Assembly (NCBI GenBank): GCA_002239065.1
Contig: MPNO01000017.1
Coordinates: 1 to 64,000 of the forward strand
DNA length: 64,000 nt
Source: Defluviicoccus sp. bin129
GTDB lineage: Bacteria > Pseudomonadota > Alphaproteobacteria > MPNO01
Reading direction: 5' to 3'
The position numbers were made by a program, and so were the translations under genes. Below the pieces are notes generated by a model. The model saw only the letters and a program-made list of their open reading frames with translations, was not told the origin of the DNA and did no database searches. Below, in pieces: positions 17,553 to 26,405 of this stretch; position 1 is the stretch's first letter, and every line of letters starts with the position of its first letter.

Positions 17553-18578
17553 CTACTTGTGCGCGGTCCTTGCCTGCTCCACGAAGTAGTCGTACGCCGC
17601 CTTGCCGTCGATCCCCTTGCCGTTCGCCATGGCGATCCACTGGTCGTGCTGGGGCCGCGCGGCCCGGCGCAGCGCGGCGAGGAAGTCCGGCGGCGCGTCG
17701 ACCACCTGCTTGCCGGCCTTGACGAAATCGGCGCGCTGCTTCGAGGAAAGCGCCTGCCAATGCCGCGAGGTGCGGGCCAGTTTCTCCCCGGAAGCCGACA
17801 TGATCTGCTGCTGTTCCGTCCGGGTTAACCCGTTCCAGGTATCCTTGTTCATCATGATCGAGAACGTCGCCTGGCCGAGCCCGCCCTCCAACAGGGTGCA
17901 GGACTTGGTCACGTCGAGGATGTTGAAGGTATAGGCGTCCATCACCGGCAGCGATGCCCAGCCGTCGACGGTGCCTTTCGACACGATCGGATACATCCGG
18001 ACGGCGGGCCCCGGCACCACCGCGACGTTGAGCGCCGACAGCGTCTTGGCCGCCCCGCCGGGCAACGACCAGAGCTTCAACTTGCGCATGTAGTCGAGGC
18101 TTTGGATCGGTTGCTTGAGGCTGCAGATCTGGCCGCCCATGCCGGAGGTGAACCCGAGGAGCTGGACGTCGGCGTATTCCCTGGTCTTCGCCTTGTCGAA
18201 GAATTTCCGCTGCGTCCGCCATAGCGCGACGGCGTGCGCCTCCGCATCCGCGAACAGGAACGGCAGCATGGAGATCTGGACCAGCGGCGCCCGGCGCTGG
18301 ATGAAGGCGTTCATGATGACCGCCGAGTCGGTCACGCCCTGCGTCGTCGCATCGTAGAGCCGGGGCGGCGGCGCGACCGACTTGAGCAGGATCTTCAGCT
18401 TGACCTTGCCGCCCGTCGCGTCCTCGATCCCCTTGGTCCATTGGGGGAACATGACCGCGTTCATGACATGCTTCGGCGCGCCGATGATGCTGAACAGGAG
18501 TTCCTTGGCCCCGGCGGCGCCGGCCGACGCCGCGGCCAGGGCGGCCGCCAGCACGCCGGCCGTGAGAAGTTTGCCCAT
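17553..18578 (-). CDS. dctP: TRAP periplasmic binding protein (DctP type), atypical site
   Basis: A 341-residue solute-binding protein with an N-terminal signal peptide (basic start, Ala/Gly/Val-rich core, cleavage near AGAKE). The family region corresponding to DLKGLKxR, whose Arg normally salt-bridges a substrate carboxylate, reads YMRKLKLWSLPG. The Arg position is therefore Trp, and the ligand may not be a simple carboxylate. The rest, including GTVDGWASLPVMDAY, is typical. It is the first gene of this TRAP operon, with a 169-base divergent promoter region shared with the aldolase gene. Confidence 0.88.
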   Translation of the reverse strand: MGKLLTAGVLAAALAAASAGAAGAKELLFSIIGAPKHVMNAVMFPQWTKGIEDATGGKVKLKILLKSVAPPPRLYDATTQGVTDSAVIMNAFIQRRAPLVQISMLPFLFADAEAHAVALWRTQRKFFDKAKTREYADVQLLGFTSGMGGQICSLKQPIQSLDYMRKLKLWSLPGGAAKTLSALNVAVVPGPAVRMYPIVSKGTVDGWASLPVMDAYTFNILDVTKSCTLLEGGLGQATFSIMMNKDTWNGLTRTEQQQIMSASGEKLARTSRHWQALSSKQRADFVKAGKQVVDAPPDFLAALRRAARPQHDQWIAMANGKGIDGKAAYDYFVEQARTAHK

Positions 18579-18747
18579 CAGCGAAGCCTCCTTATTCGGG
18601 TTTCGACCGACCGTGGATTGTCGATGCCGCGATATACCCGCGCAGGTTAGCCCGCCGGCGGCAAGACTCCAATTGCTCCGGTAGTCCGTTCCGTTGGTCT
18701 CGCGAACGGCTTACACTCCGGAGCACCATGGAATTCGGAGACCCATC

Positions 18748-19533
18748 ATGAATGCCACCGCCGTCAGGGACATCGTCGGCACCTCGCTGCGGGACAGGGT
18801 GAGCCAGGAAGAATGGCAGACCCGCGTCGATCTGGCGGCCGCCTATCAGCTGTCCCATCTCTATGGCTGGACGACGACGCTGATCTACAACCACATATCG
18901 GCGCGGATTCCCGGGCCCGAGCGCCATTTCCTGCTCAACCCGTTCGGATTGCGCTGGGACGAGGTGACCGCGTCCAACCTGGTGAAGATCGATCTCGACG
19001 GCAAGATCCTCGACGACACCCCGTACGGCATCAACGACGCCGGCTACACCATCCACAGCGCCATCCACGGCGCCCGCGAGGACGCGCAATGCGTGCTCCA
19101 CACCCATACCGAGGCGGGCATGGGGGTCTCGGCGCTGGAGGACGGGCTGATCTTCACCAATCTCGACGCGATGATGTTCTACGGCGACGTCGCCTATCAC
19201 GAGTTCGAGGGGATCTCACTCGACCTGTCGGAGCGCGACCGGCTGGTGCGCGACATCGGCGACAAGAAGGTGATGATCCTGCGCAACCACGGGCTCTTGA
19301 CCACCGGCCGGTCGGTCGCCGAGGCATGGGTGAAGATGTACTTCCTGGAGAAGGTCTGCTCGGCGCAGCTCACCCTGCTCGCGGCGACGGCGTCGGGCGC
19401 CCGGATCCACCATCCGACGCGGGACGTCTGCGAGCACACCGCGCGGCAATCCACCCAGGAGGAATGCGGCAGGAACGAATGGCCCGCTTTGTTGCGACAG
19501 CTCGACCAGGCCGGGATCGCCTACGCGGTCTAG
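18748..19533 (+). CDS. Class II aldolase/adducin-family protein
   Basis: A 261-residue member of the class II aldolase family (fuculose-phosphate aldolase fold). The family contains Zn2+-dependent aldolases, decarboxylases and epimerases. Metal ligands appear as His in CVLHTHTEAG at about residue 115-120 and in LRNHGLLTTG at about 180; the family substrate loop SARIPG and HFLLNPFGL lies near the start. ATG 18748 fits the conserved N-terminus. It is divergent from the TRAP operon, so it may process the imported compound. Alpha-adducin-like proteins of this type in proteobacteria mostly have no assigned substrate. Confidence 0.87.
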   Translation: MNATAVRDIVGTSLRDRVSQEEWQTRVDLAAAYQLSHLYGWTTTLIYNHISARIPGPERHFLLNPFGLRWDEVTASNLVKIDLDGKILDDTPYGINDAGYTIHSAIHGAREDAQCVLHTHTEAGMGVSALEDGLIFTNLDAMMFYGDVAYHEFEGISLDLSERDRLVRDIGDKKVMILRNHGLLTTGRSVAEAWVKMYFLEKVCSAQLTLLAATASGARIHHPTRDVCEHTARQSTQEECGRNEWPALLRQLDQAGIAYAV

Positions 19534-19542
19534 GCCCCCGGG

Positions 19543-20718
19543 TCACACGAGGGGGTCCGGGCAGGGTAGGCCGAGCGCGACCGCGCCCTGGATCGCGCCG
19601 GCCAGGTCCCAGGTCAGCGCGATGTGCCGCGCGACGGCGTTGGCGTCGCGCCAGGCGCGGTTGACCGGGTCGCCCGCCGCCAGCCCGCGCCCGCCCAGGA
19701 TCGGCTGCACCCGCTCGATCGCCCGGCAGCAGGCCATCGCCGCGAAGGCGTTGTCCCGGCGGTAGCGCACCCGTTCCGCGACGTCGGGGACCGCATCGGC
19801 TTCCGCCCAGGCGATGATCTCGTGCCGGTTGCGGTCGACGACGGCCCAGGCCGCGTCGATCTCGGCCATCGACTCGGCGACCCTGAGCTGGATGCTCTGC
19901 TGGCCGGCGAGCGGCGCCCCGGTGGTCCGGCTGGTCTGGCGCAGGCTCGCGCACAGCTGCTCGACCGCGCCGCGCGCCGCGCCGACCGCGACGCCGACCA
20001 GGTTGAAGCTGAACACCGCCATCTGCGGCAGCCGGTAGAGATAGCCCGGGTTGACGGCGCGGCCCGGCCCCTCGCCCCGGCACAGCGCGAGCATCGGCGC
20101 AATGCGGTGGTCGGGAACGAACGCGTCCTCGACCACGATGTCGTTGCTCCCCGTTCCGGCGAGGCCGGTCGCGTTCCACGTGTCGACGATCCGGCAGTCG
20201 CTCAACGGTACCGTCAAATAGTGGTTTTCGCCGCGCGAGCCGTCCTCCGTGGGCAGGCCGGCGACCAGCATCGCCCAGCCGCAATAATCGACGCCGCTGG
20301 AAAACGGCCAGCGCCCCGAGATCCGCCAGCCGCCGGCCGCGCTCTCGACCGCGATGTCGTTTCCGTGGAAGGACGTGGCGACGCAGGTCGCGGGATCGCC
20401 GCCCCAGACCTCCGCCTGCACCTCGCCCGGCATCATCCCGAGCAGCCATCCGTGGCAGGCGAGCAGGCCGGCGACCCAGCCGCTCGACGGGCAGGCGCGG
20501 GCGAGCTCCATCGACAGCTCGGTCTGGATGCCGAACGGCAGCTCGAGCCCGCCGAAGCCGCGCGGCTGCATCACGCGGTAGAACCCGGCCTCCCGGAAAG
20601 CCCGATGGGTCTCGGGCAGCAATCTGCGGTTGACTTCGGTGGCGCCCGCGCGGGCGCGCAAGTCCGGCGTCATCGCCCGCGCGGCGTTCAGGATCGCCTC
20701 GGCGCCCCCGTCGGTCAT
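19543..20718 (-). CDS. Acyl-CoA-dehydrogenase-fold flavoprotein (monooxygenase type)
   Basis: A 391-residue protein with the acyl-CoA dehydrogenase fold, closest in style to flavin-dependent monooxygenases such as HsaA or 4-hydroxyphenylacetate hydroxylase C2. Visible are RRLLPETHRAFREAGFYRVMQ at the N-terminus (quoted in part), GLAGTGSNDIVVEDAFVP in the beta domain and ILGGRGL near the end. The catalytic Glu of true acyl-CoA dehydrogenases is not evident, which favours an oxygenase or desulfurase. Such enzymes need reduced FMN from a reductase, which is not seen nearby. Start ATG 20718 leaves a 96-base divergent region to the cupin. Confidence 0.78.
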   Translation of the reverse strand: MTDGGAEAILNAARAMTPDLRARAGATEVNRRLLPETHRAFREAGFYRVMQPRGFGGLELPFGIQTELSMELARACPSSGWVAGLLACHGWLLGMMPGEVQAEVWGGDPATCVATSFHGNDIAVESAAGGWRISGRWPFSSGVDYCGWAMLVAGLPTEDGSRGENHYLTVPLSDCRIVDTWNATGLAGTGSNDIVVEDAFVPDHRIAPMLALCRGEGPGRAVNPGYLYRLPQMAVFSFNLVGVAVGAARGAVEQLCASLRQTSRTTGAPLAGQQSIQLRVAESMAEIDAAWAVVDRNRHEIIAWAEADAVPDVAERVRYRRDNAFAAMACCRAIERVQPILGGRGLAAGDPVNRAWRDANAVARHIALTWDLAGAIQGAVALGLPCPDPLV

Positions 20719-20814
20719 CCCGGCCCCTCCCTCGCGCAAAGTATATTGGGACTTCGCAGGCAGTGTCTTCCGGGCATACTGGCCGGAACGGCGGCGAGCG
20801 ACAGGAGCGAAGGC

Positions 20815-21174
20815 ATGGGCCCCTATCACAGGATCGAAGACATCCCGAGTCACAAGGTGCCGGTCGGCGAGCTGAAGGTGCTGTCGGGCAAGCAGGGCAT
20901 GGTGTTCTTCGGCACGCTGGCCGCCGGTACCGAGGTGCCGCGCCATTCGCACCCCAACGAGCAGATCACCATCGTCCATTCCGGCAGGATGCGCTACCGG
21001 ATCGGCGACGGCGCGGTGACCGAGGTCGGCCCCGGCGAGGCGCTGGTGATCCCGGCCGATGTCGAGCACGAATCGTGGTACGACGAGGAGTGCACCATCA
21101 CCGAGTTCTTCTCGCCGCCGCGTCTCGACATGTTCCCCGCGGCCGCCCGCCACCCCTACGGGATCGAGGAGTAG
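20815..21174 (+). CDS. Small cupin-domain protein
   Basis: A 119-residue single-domain cupin. Motif 1 has GTEVPRHSHPNEQITIVHSGRM (quoted in part) with the His-x-His and Glu/Gln metal-ligand pattern; motif 2 has PGEALVIPADVEHES with a further His. Such proteins bind a divalent metal and act as dioxygenases, isomerases or sensors. It is transcribed alone between two minus-strand genes and meets the dehydrogenase gene tail to tail at 21174/21179. Function cannot be assigned from sequence. Confidence 0.85.
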   Translation: MGPYHRIEDIPSHKVPVGELKVLSGKQGMVFFGTLAAGTEVPRHSHPNEQITIVHSGRMRYRIGDGAVTEVGPGEALVIPADVEHESWYDEECTITEFFSPPRLDMFPAAARHPYGIEE

Positions 21175-21178
21175 GCGG

Positions 21179-23614
21179 TCAGGCTCTCAGCCGCTCGTTC
21201 TCCGGATCGTGCGGGGACTCCTCGATGACGCGGGCGGGATAGCGCTTCCCCAGGATCTCGATTTCGAGCTCCGTTCCGATGGCGCCGTGACCGGCATCCA
21301 CATAGCCCAGTGCCAGGGACTTGCCGATGAAGTGACCGTGCGCGCCCGCCGTCGCGCGCCCGATCATGGCATCGCCGCGCCATAGCGGCTCGTTGCCGAT
21401 CGGATCGGCATCCTCGATTTCGCCCACCTCGACGGTCACGAACGCCCGCTTCACGCCTTCGGCTTGCTGGCGGATCAGCGCGTCGCGGCCGACGAACTCT
21501 CCCTTGTCGAGCGCCGCGAACCGGCCGAGCCCGGCCTCCAGGATGGTGTATTCGCGGGTCAGGTCCTGCGCCCACATGCGATAGGACTTTTCGATCCTGA
21601 GCGAATCCATCGCCCGCATGCCGCACTGGCCGATATCGAATTCCGCGCCCGCGCGCATCAGCTCGAGGAAGATGTGCCGCTGGTACTCCACCGGATGGTG
21701 GATCTCCCAGCCGAGCTCGCCGACGAAGTTGAGGCGCATCAGGCGGACCGGCGCGAGCCCGACATGGGTGTGCCGCCCGGTCAGCCAGGGGAAGGACCCG
21801 CTGTCGAGATCGGCCTCGGCGATCTTCGACATGACTGCCCTGGCGTTGGGGCCGGCGATGACCAGCGTCGCGTGCGAGGTGGTGAGGTTGTCCAGCCGGA
21901 CGCTGCCGTCGCCGGGCAGGTGCTTCGCCAGATAGTCGCCGTCGAACCGCTCCGCCGCGCCGGAGCTGACGAGGTAGAAGCTCTCCTCGCCGTCCCGCAT
22001 CACGGTGAATTCCGAACGCACCCCGCCGCGCACGGTCAGCGCATGCGACAGGTTGATGCGCCCGACGGCTCGCGGCAGGCGGCGGCACAGCAGCCGGTCG
22101 AGCCAGGCTTCCGCGCCGGGTCCCGAGACGCGGAATTTCGAGAAGCTGGTGATGTCGACGATCCCGACATTCTCCCGCATGTTGCGGTGTTCCCGCGCGA
22201 CATGGGGGAAGTAGTTGGTCCGCCGGAAGCTCCAGACATCCGCCCGCTCGACCCCCTCCGGCGCGAACCAGTTGGGCCGCTCCCAGCCATAGCGCTGGCC
22301 CCAGACCGCGCCCATGCCGTCGAGCAGGTCGTGGATCGGGCTGGTCTTGGCCGGCCGCGCGGCGGGGCGCTCCTCGTCCGGGTAGTGGATGACGAAGACG
22401 TGCTCGTAGGCCTCCTCGTTCTTGGCCCGGACATAGGGCGTGTTGGCGTAGGCGCCGAAGCGGCGCGGATCGACATCCATCATGTCGATCGACGGCTCGC
22501 CCTCGACGATCCATTCCGCGAGCTGCCAGCCGGCCCCGCCCGCCGCGGTGATGCCGAAGCTGTGGCCCTCGTTGAGCCAGACATTGCGGAGATCCCATGC
22601 CGGGCCGACCAGCGGGCTGCCATCCGGCGTGTAGGCGATCGGACCGTTGACGACGTCCTTGATGCCCGCCCGCTCGAAGCTCGGCACCCGGGCGATCGCC
22701 GCCTCCAGATGGGGCATCAGCCGGTCCAGGTCGCCGGGGAACAGGTCGCGCTCGAAGCTCTCGGGAACGCCGTCCCAGAACCGGGCGGGCGCGCCCTTCT
22801 CGTAGGGCCCGAGAATGAAGCCCTGGCGTTCCTCTCTGAGATAGTAGGACGCATCCGATTCGCGCAGCACCGCCATCTCCGGCAGGCCCTGGCGGTGCCG
22901 CTCGACCAGCTCGGGCACCTCGTCGGTGACGATGTACTGGTGCTCCACCGGGATCGCGGGGATGGAGATCCCGAGCATCTGCGAGGTGTGCCAGCTGTAG
23001 TTCCCGGTCGCGCACACCACGTGCTCGCAGACGATATCGCCCCGCGCCGTCCTGACCGTCCATTCGCCGCCGGGCCTCTGTTCCACCGCGGTCACCGGAG
23101 TATCGCGGTAGATCTCCGCCCCGCGGTCGCGCGCGCCGATCGCCATCGCCTGGGTCACGTCCGCCGGCGCGATATGGCCGTCATCGGGGTGGTAGAGGGC
23201 GCCGACCAGCCCCTCGGTGTCGCAGAGCGGCCACAGCCCGGCGATCTCCGCCGGGGTGACGATCTCGAACGGCACGCCGATCGTGTTGGCGGTCCCGCAA
23301 TACTTGCGGTACTCGTCCATGCGCTCCCGGTTGGTGGCGAGCCGCAAATTGCCGGTCACGTGAAAGCTCACGTCCTGGCCGGTTTCCTCCGGCAGGGCCT
23401 TGTAGAGGTCGACCGAGTACTTGTGCAGCTGGCCCACGCTGTAGCTCATGTTGAACAGCGGCAGCAGGCCCGCGGCATGCCAGGTCGACCCGGCGGTGAG
23501 CTCGGTCCGCTCGCACAGCACCGAATCCGTCCAGCCCTTCCTGGCGAGGTGGTAGAGCGTCGAGACGCCGACCACGCCGCCGCCGATGACCACCGCCCTT
23601 GCGTGTGTCTTCAA
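21179..23614 (-). CDS. Dimethylglycine/sarcosine-dehydrogenase-like FAD-GcvT fusion
   Basis: An 811-residue two-part protein. Residues about 1-400 are a DAO-type FAD oxidoreductase: GGGVVGVSTLYHLA binds FAD, and STWHAAGLL holds the His to which FAD is covalently attached in dimethylglycine and sarcosine dehydrogenases. Residues about 430-800 are a GcvT/aminomethyltransferase domain with a linker, which passes the methyl-derived formaldehyde to tetrahydrofolate. Length equals the family norm. The gene has no cytochrome or ETF partner here. It is divergent from a second, stand-alone GcvT-like gene, so demethylation of an N-methyl compound such as a betaine product is likely. Confidence 0.88.
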   Translation of the reverse strand: MKTHARAVVIGGGVVGVSTLYHLARKGWTDSVLCERTELTAGSTWHAAGLLPLFNMSYSVGQLHKYSVDLYKALPEETGQDVSFHVTGNLRLATNRERMDEYRKYCGTANTIGVPFEIVTPAEIAGLWPLCDTEGLVGALYHPDDGHIAPADVTQAMAIGARDRGAEIYRDTPVTAVEQRPGGEWTVRTARGDIVCEHVVCATGNYSWHTSQMLGISIPAIPVEHQYIVTDEVPELVERHRQGLPEMAVLRESDASYYLREERQGFILGPYEKGAPARFWDGVPESFERDLFPGDLDRLMPHLEAAIARVPSFERAGIKDVVNGPIAYTPDGSPLVGPAWDLRNVWLNEGHSFGITAAGGAGWQLAEWIVEGEPSIDMMDVDPRRFGAYANTPYVRAKNEEAYEHVFVIHYPDEERPAARPAKTSPIHDLLDGMGAVWGQRYGWERPNWFAPEGVERADVWSFRRTNYFPHVAREHRNMRENVGIVDITSFSKFRVSGPGAEAWLDRLLCRRLPRAVGRINLSHALTVRGGVRSEFTVMRDGEESFYLVSSGAAERFDGDYLAKHLPGDGSVRLDNLTTSHATLVIAGPNARAVMSKIAEADLDSGSFPWLTGRHTHVGLAPVRLMRLNFVGELGWEIHHPVEYQRHIFLELMRAGAEFDIGQCGMRAMDSLRIEKSYRMWAQDLTREYTILEAGLGRFAALDKGEFVGRDALIRQQAEGVKRAFVTVEVGEIEDADPIGNEPLWRGDAMIGRATAGAHGHFIGKSLALGYVDAGHGAIGTELEIEILGKRYPARVIEESPHDPENERLRA

Positions 23615-23726
23615 GGCTTCCTCCCCGGGCGGCGCGCGCCCCGGCTCGAACCCGCATAGAGGTTGCGGCCCAACCGTCCCCGGACTCGCCGGACGACGAG
23701 CCTTTTACCGGGGCGAAACGAAAAAA

Positions 23727-23762
23727 GCGATTGCACGATTCATCGCAACGATTGTAGCAATC
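23727..23762. promoter_or_regulatory. Divergent promoter region with GCGATTGCA and GATTG-CAATC
   Basis: The 254-base gap between the dehydrogenase fusion and the GcvT-like gene contains an AT-richer block. It holds GCGATTGCA (23727-23735) and a perfect inverted repeat GATTG-TAG-CAATC (23750-23762). The nine-base GCGATTGCA recurs at 25241-25249 before the TctC gene. This suggests a regulator site shared by both units. No cognate regulator is in the window. Confidence 0.35.
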
Positions 23763-23868
23763 CAGGGGGGTACCTTTTCCGTCGGCGACCCGGAGCGCGG
23801 GCCCGCGGGAAGCGGTGTCCGCTCTACCGAAATCGACGCCCGGCGCGTCGCGATGAAGGATCCTGCTG

Positions 23869-25173
23869 ATGGTGAATTATCAGGACACGGTCGACCAGTC
23901 CGACCGCAAGGTGCCGATCAACCTGCGCCAGTCGGGGCCCACCCCCACCGAGTTGCTGATCTCGACGCGGGTGCGGAAATCGCCATTCTGGCATCTGTCG
24001 CACGAGGCCGGGTGCTGGCGCGCGACCGTCTACAACCGCATCTATCATCCGCGCGGCTATGTCAGGCCCGAGGACGGCGGCGCGATGGTCGAATACCACG
24101 CGCTGGTGAACCACGTGACGCTCTGGAACGTGGCGGTCGAACGCCAGATCCGCGTCGCCGGACCCGATGCCGAGGTCTTCGTCAACTACGTCATCACCCG
24201 GGACGCGACCCGCATCCGGCCGATGAGCGGCAGGTACGTGATCCTGTGCAACGAGAAGGGCGGGATCCTCAACGATCCGGTGCTGCTGCGCCTGTCGGAG
24301 GACGAGTTCTGGTTCAGCCTGTCCGACTCCGACATCATGTTCTGGCTGCAGGGCGTGAACGTCGGAATGAAGGCCGATGTGGAGATCGACGAGATCGACG
24401 TCTGCCCGTTGCAGGTCCAGGGACCGAAATCCGCCGATTTGATGGCCGATCTGGTCGGCGAGGAAGTCCGCGACATGCCGTCCTACGGCCTGATGGAGGC
24501 GCGCGTCGCCGGCTGCGACGTCGTGGTGTCGCAGACCGGGTTCACCGGCGAGAAGGGCTACGAGTTCTACCTGCGCGATTCGACGCTCGACGCCGAAAAG
24601 CTGTGGAACGCCATCCTGGAGGCCGGCAAGGCGCACGACCTGATGGTGATCGCGCCCGCGCATCATCGCCGGATCGCCGCCGGCATCCTGTCCTGGGGCC
24701 AGGACATGGATGCGGAGACCCTGCCGTTCCAGTGCAATCTCGGCTACCAGGTGCCGCGCCTCAAGGAGGCCGACTATGTCGGGAAGGCGCGGCTGGAAGA
24801 GGTCCGTGCCCTGATCGAAGCCGGCAGGCCCCCGTTCGGGCTGACGCTGGTGGGTCTGGTGCTCGGCGGCAAGCCGATCGAGGACTACGCGCCCGATTTC
24901 TGGCTGATCTCCGGTCCCGACGGCGGCGAGCCGGTGGGCTACGTCACCTCGCCCTGGTACTCGCCCGAGCTCGAGACCAATATCGCGATGGGCTACGTCC
25001 CCTGCGCCATGGCGGCGCTGGAGACCGAGGTCAAGATCTGGCTGCCGGAGCAATACAGCCCGCAACCCGGCCGGCCGGTGGACGGTCGGGTCGTCGAACT
25101 GCCGTTCCGGCCGTCGGTCAATCCCAACGCGCGGGAGATCGCGCGCGCGGAAGGGCGCGATACCGCCTATTGA
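23869..25173 (+). CDS. GcvT-family methyltransferase, DmdA/LigM-like
   Basis: A 434-residue stand-alone GcvT-fold protein. It resembles tetrahydrofolate-dependent demethylases such as DmdA (dimethylsulfoniopropionate) and LigM-type O-demethylases. The matching pattern is TRVRKSPFW, TVYNRI, LWNVAVERQIRVAGPDA, GGILNDPVLLRL, DVCPLQVQGPKSADLM and GYEFY. It is longer than DmdA by about 70 residues. The likely job is to move a methyl group from a substrate to tetrahydrofolate. It is divergent from the dehydrogenase fusion and precedes a TTT transporter by 90 bases, so the imported substrate may be a methylated organic acid. The exact substrate is unknown. Confidence 0.75.
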   Translation: MVNYQDTVDQSDRKVPINLRQSGPTPTELLISTRVRKSPFWHLSHEAGCWRATVYNRIYHPRGYVRPEDGGAMVEYHALVNHVTLWNVAVERQIRVAGPDAEVFVNYVITRDATRIRPMSGRYVILCNEKGGILNDPVLLRLSEDEFWFSLSDSDIMFWLQGVNVGMKADVEIDEIDVCPLQVQGPKSADLMADLVGEEVRDMPSYGLMEARVAGCDVVVSQTGFTGEKGYEFYLRDSTLDAEKLWNAILEAGKAHDLMVIAPAHHRRIAAGILSWGQDMDAETLPFQCNLGYQVPRLKEADYVGKARLEEVRALIEAGRPPFGLTLVGLVLGGKPIEDYAPDFWLISGPDGGEPVGYVTSPWYSPELETNIAMGYVPCAMAALETEVKIWLPEQYSPQPGRPVDGRVVELPFRPSVNPNAREIARAEGRDTAY

Positions 25174-25237
25174 CGGGCGTTCGACGGTGGAGCCTGCCTG
25201 CGGCGGCTTCTATTGGCGGGTGCGGCGGTCTATGTTG

Positions 25238-25251
25238 GTTGCGATTGCAAC
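25238..25251 (+). promoter_or_regulatory. GTTGC-GATT-GCAAC inverted repeat before TctC
   Basis: A perfect 5-base inverted repeat with a 4-base loop ends 12 bases before the TctC start and abuts its AGGAGGG ribosome-binding site. It contains GCGATTGCA, which also occurs in the divergent promoter region near 23730. It could be an operator or, as RNA, a small hairpin affecting translation. Confidence 0.35.
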
Positions 25252-25263
25252 AGGAGGGTACAG

Positions 25264-26355
25264 ATGGCCGTGAAGTCCAAGCTGGTGCGCTGCCTTGCCG
25301 GCGGTCTCGTCGCCGCCGCGGCTGCCGCCATGCCCGCGCAGGCCGACATGTCGGGCAAGACCGTCACCTGGGTGATACCGTTCTCCGAGACCGGCGGCTC
25401 CGCCAAATGGGCCAACTTCTTCGCGCCGCTGCTGAAGGAGGCGCTGCCGGGCAAGCCCACCGTGGTGGTGAAATTCATGCCCGGCGCCGGCTCGACCAAG
25501 GGCGCCAACTGGTTCCAGAGGCAGAAGCACAAGGACGGCACGCTGCTCTTCGGCTCGTCCGGCTCGACCCAGTTCCCCTACCTGCTCGGCGACCGGCGGG
25601 TGCGCTACGAGTACAAGGACTGGAACCCGGTCATGGCGACCGGCACCGGCGGCGTCGCCTATCTGGACAAGAAAAGCGGCGCGATGTTCGACGGCACGGC
25701 CAACAAGCTCAAGGACATCGAGTTCATCTACGGCTCCCAGGGCGCGACCCGGCTCGACCTGGTGCCGCTGCTGGCGTGGCAGATGCTGGGCATGAAGGTC
25801 GAGCCGGTGTTCGGCATCAAGGGGCGCGGCGACGGCCGGCTGATGTTCGAGCGCGGCGAGGCCAATATCGACTACCAGACCTCCTCGGCCTATCTCGCCG
25901 GCTCGATGCCGCTGGTGAAGGCCGGCACCGCGGTGCCGATGATGTCGTGGGGCGCGCTCGACGCAAACGGCACTATCGTGCGCGACCCGACCTTCCCGGA
26001 CATCGCGACCTTCAAGGAGGTCTGCGAGGCGACCGACGGCTGCGCGACCGAGGGCGACGCCTGGGATGCGTGGAAGGCGTTCTTCGTCGCCGGCTTCCCG
26101 TCGCAGAAGATCGCCTTCCTGCCGCGCGGCACGCCGCAGGACGTGATCGACACCTATGTGACCGCGTTCAACAAGGTGAAGGCCCGGCCGGATTTCGCCA
26201 AGATCTCGGCCAAACGGGTGGGCAAGTACCCGATGTTCGTGGGCGACGGCGCCAAGGCGGCGCTCGGGACCGCGACATCCGTGCCGGAAACGGCCAAGTC
26301 GTTCGTGATCGGCTGGCTGAAGGAAGCCTACGGCGTGTCGCTCAAGAAGAAGTGA
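25264..26355 (+). CDS. tctC: TTT-system periplasmic binding protein (TctC/Bug family)
   Basis: A 363-residue binding protein of the tripartite tricarboxylate transporter family, with a clear signal peptide (Lys-rich start, Ala-rich core, cleavage near AQA). The family motif VTWVIPFSETGGSAKWANFF replaces the usual PFAPGGxxD; the loop is lengthened and lacks the standard form, so the ligand is probably unusual. KFMPGAGSTKGANW is the conserved second motif. The protein is longer than most Bug proteins (about 300 residues mature). A strong AGGAGGG site precedes ATG 25264. It should deliver substrate to the fused permease downstream. Confidence 0.85.
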   Translation: MAVKSKLVRCLAGGLVAAAAAAMPAQADMSGKTVTWVIPFSETGGSAKWANFFAPLLKEALPGKPTVVVKFMPGAGSTKGANWFQRQKHKDGTLLFGSSGSTQFPYLLGDRRVRYEYKDWNPVMATGTGGVAYLDKKSGAMFDGTANKLKDIEFIYGSQGATRLDLVPLLAWQMLGMKVEPVFGIKGRGDGRLMFERGEANIDYQTSSAYLAGSMPLVKAGTAVPMMSWGALDANGTIVRDPTFPDIATFKEVCEATDGCATEGDAWDAWKAFFVAGFPSQKIAFLPRGTPQDVIDTYVTAFNKVKARPDFAKISAKRVGKYPMFVGDGAKAALGTATSVPETAKSFVIGWLKEAYGVSLKKK

Positions 26356-26380
26356 CCGGCCCGAACCCCGTCTAGGGAAC

Positions 26381-26391
26381 GCCCTTCGGGC
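26381..26391 (+). other. Short hairpin between tctC and the fused permease
   Basis: GCCC-TTC-GGGC forms a compact 4-base-pair hairpin in the 50-base gap, just before the GGAGGAGGGGG ribosome-binding site. It may stabilise the tctC message or reduce read-through. The evidence is weak because the stem is short. Confidence 0.25.
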
Positions 26392-26405
26392 TGGAGGAGG
26401 GGGAG

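Noticed and set aside
15663-17828. Very long open frame antisense to the TRAP operon
   Set aside because: The translation is His/Asp/Gln/Arg-rich and low in hydrophobic residues, as expected from the complement of GC-rich genes. The minus-strand genes have clear domains.
23350-23366. Second parS-like sequence around TCACGTGAAA
   Set aside because: Only the inner ten bases match and the palindrome is broken. It lies within the coding sequence of the dehydrogenase fusion.
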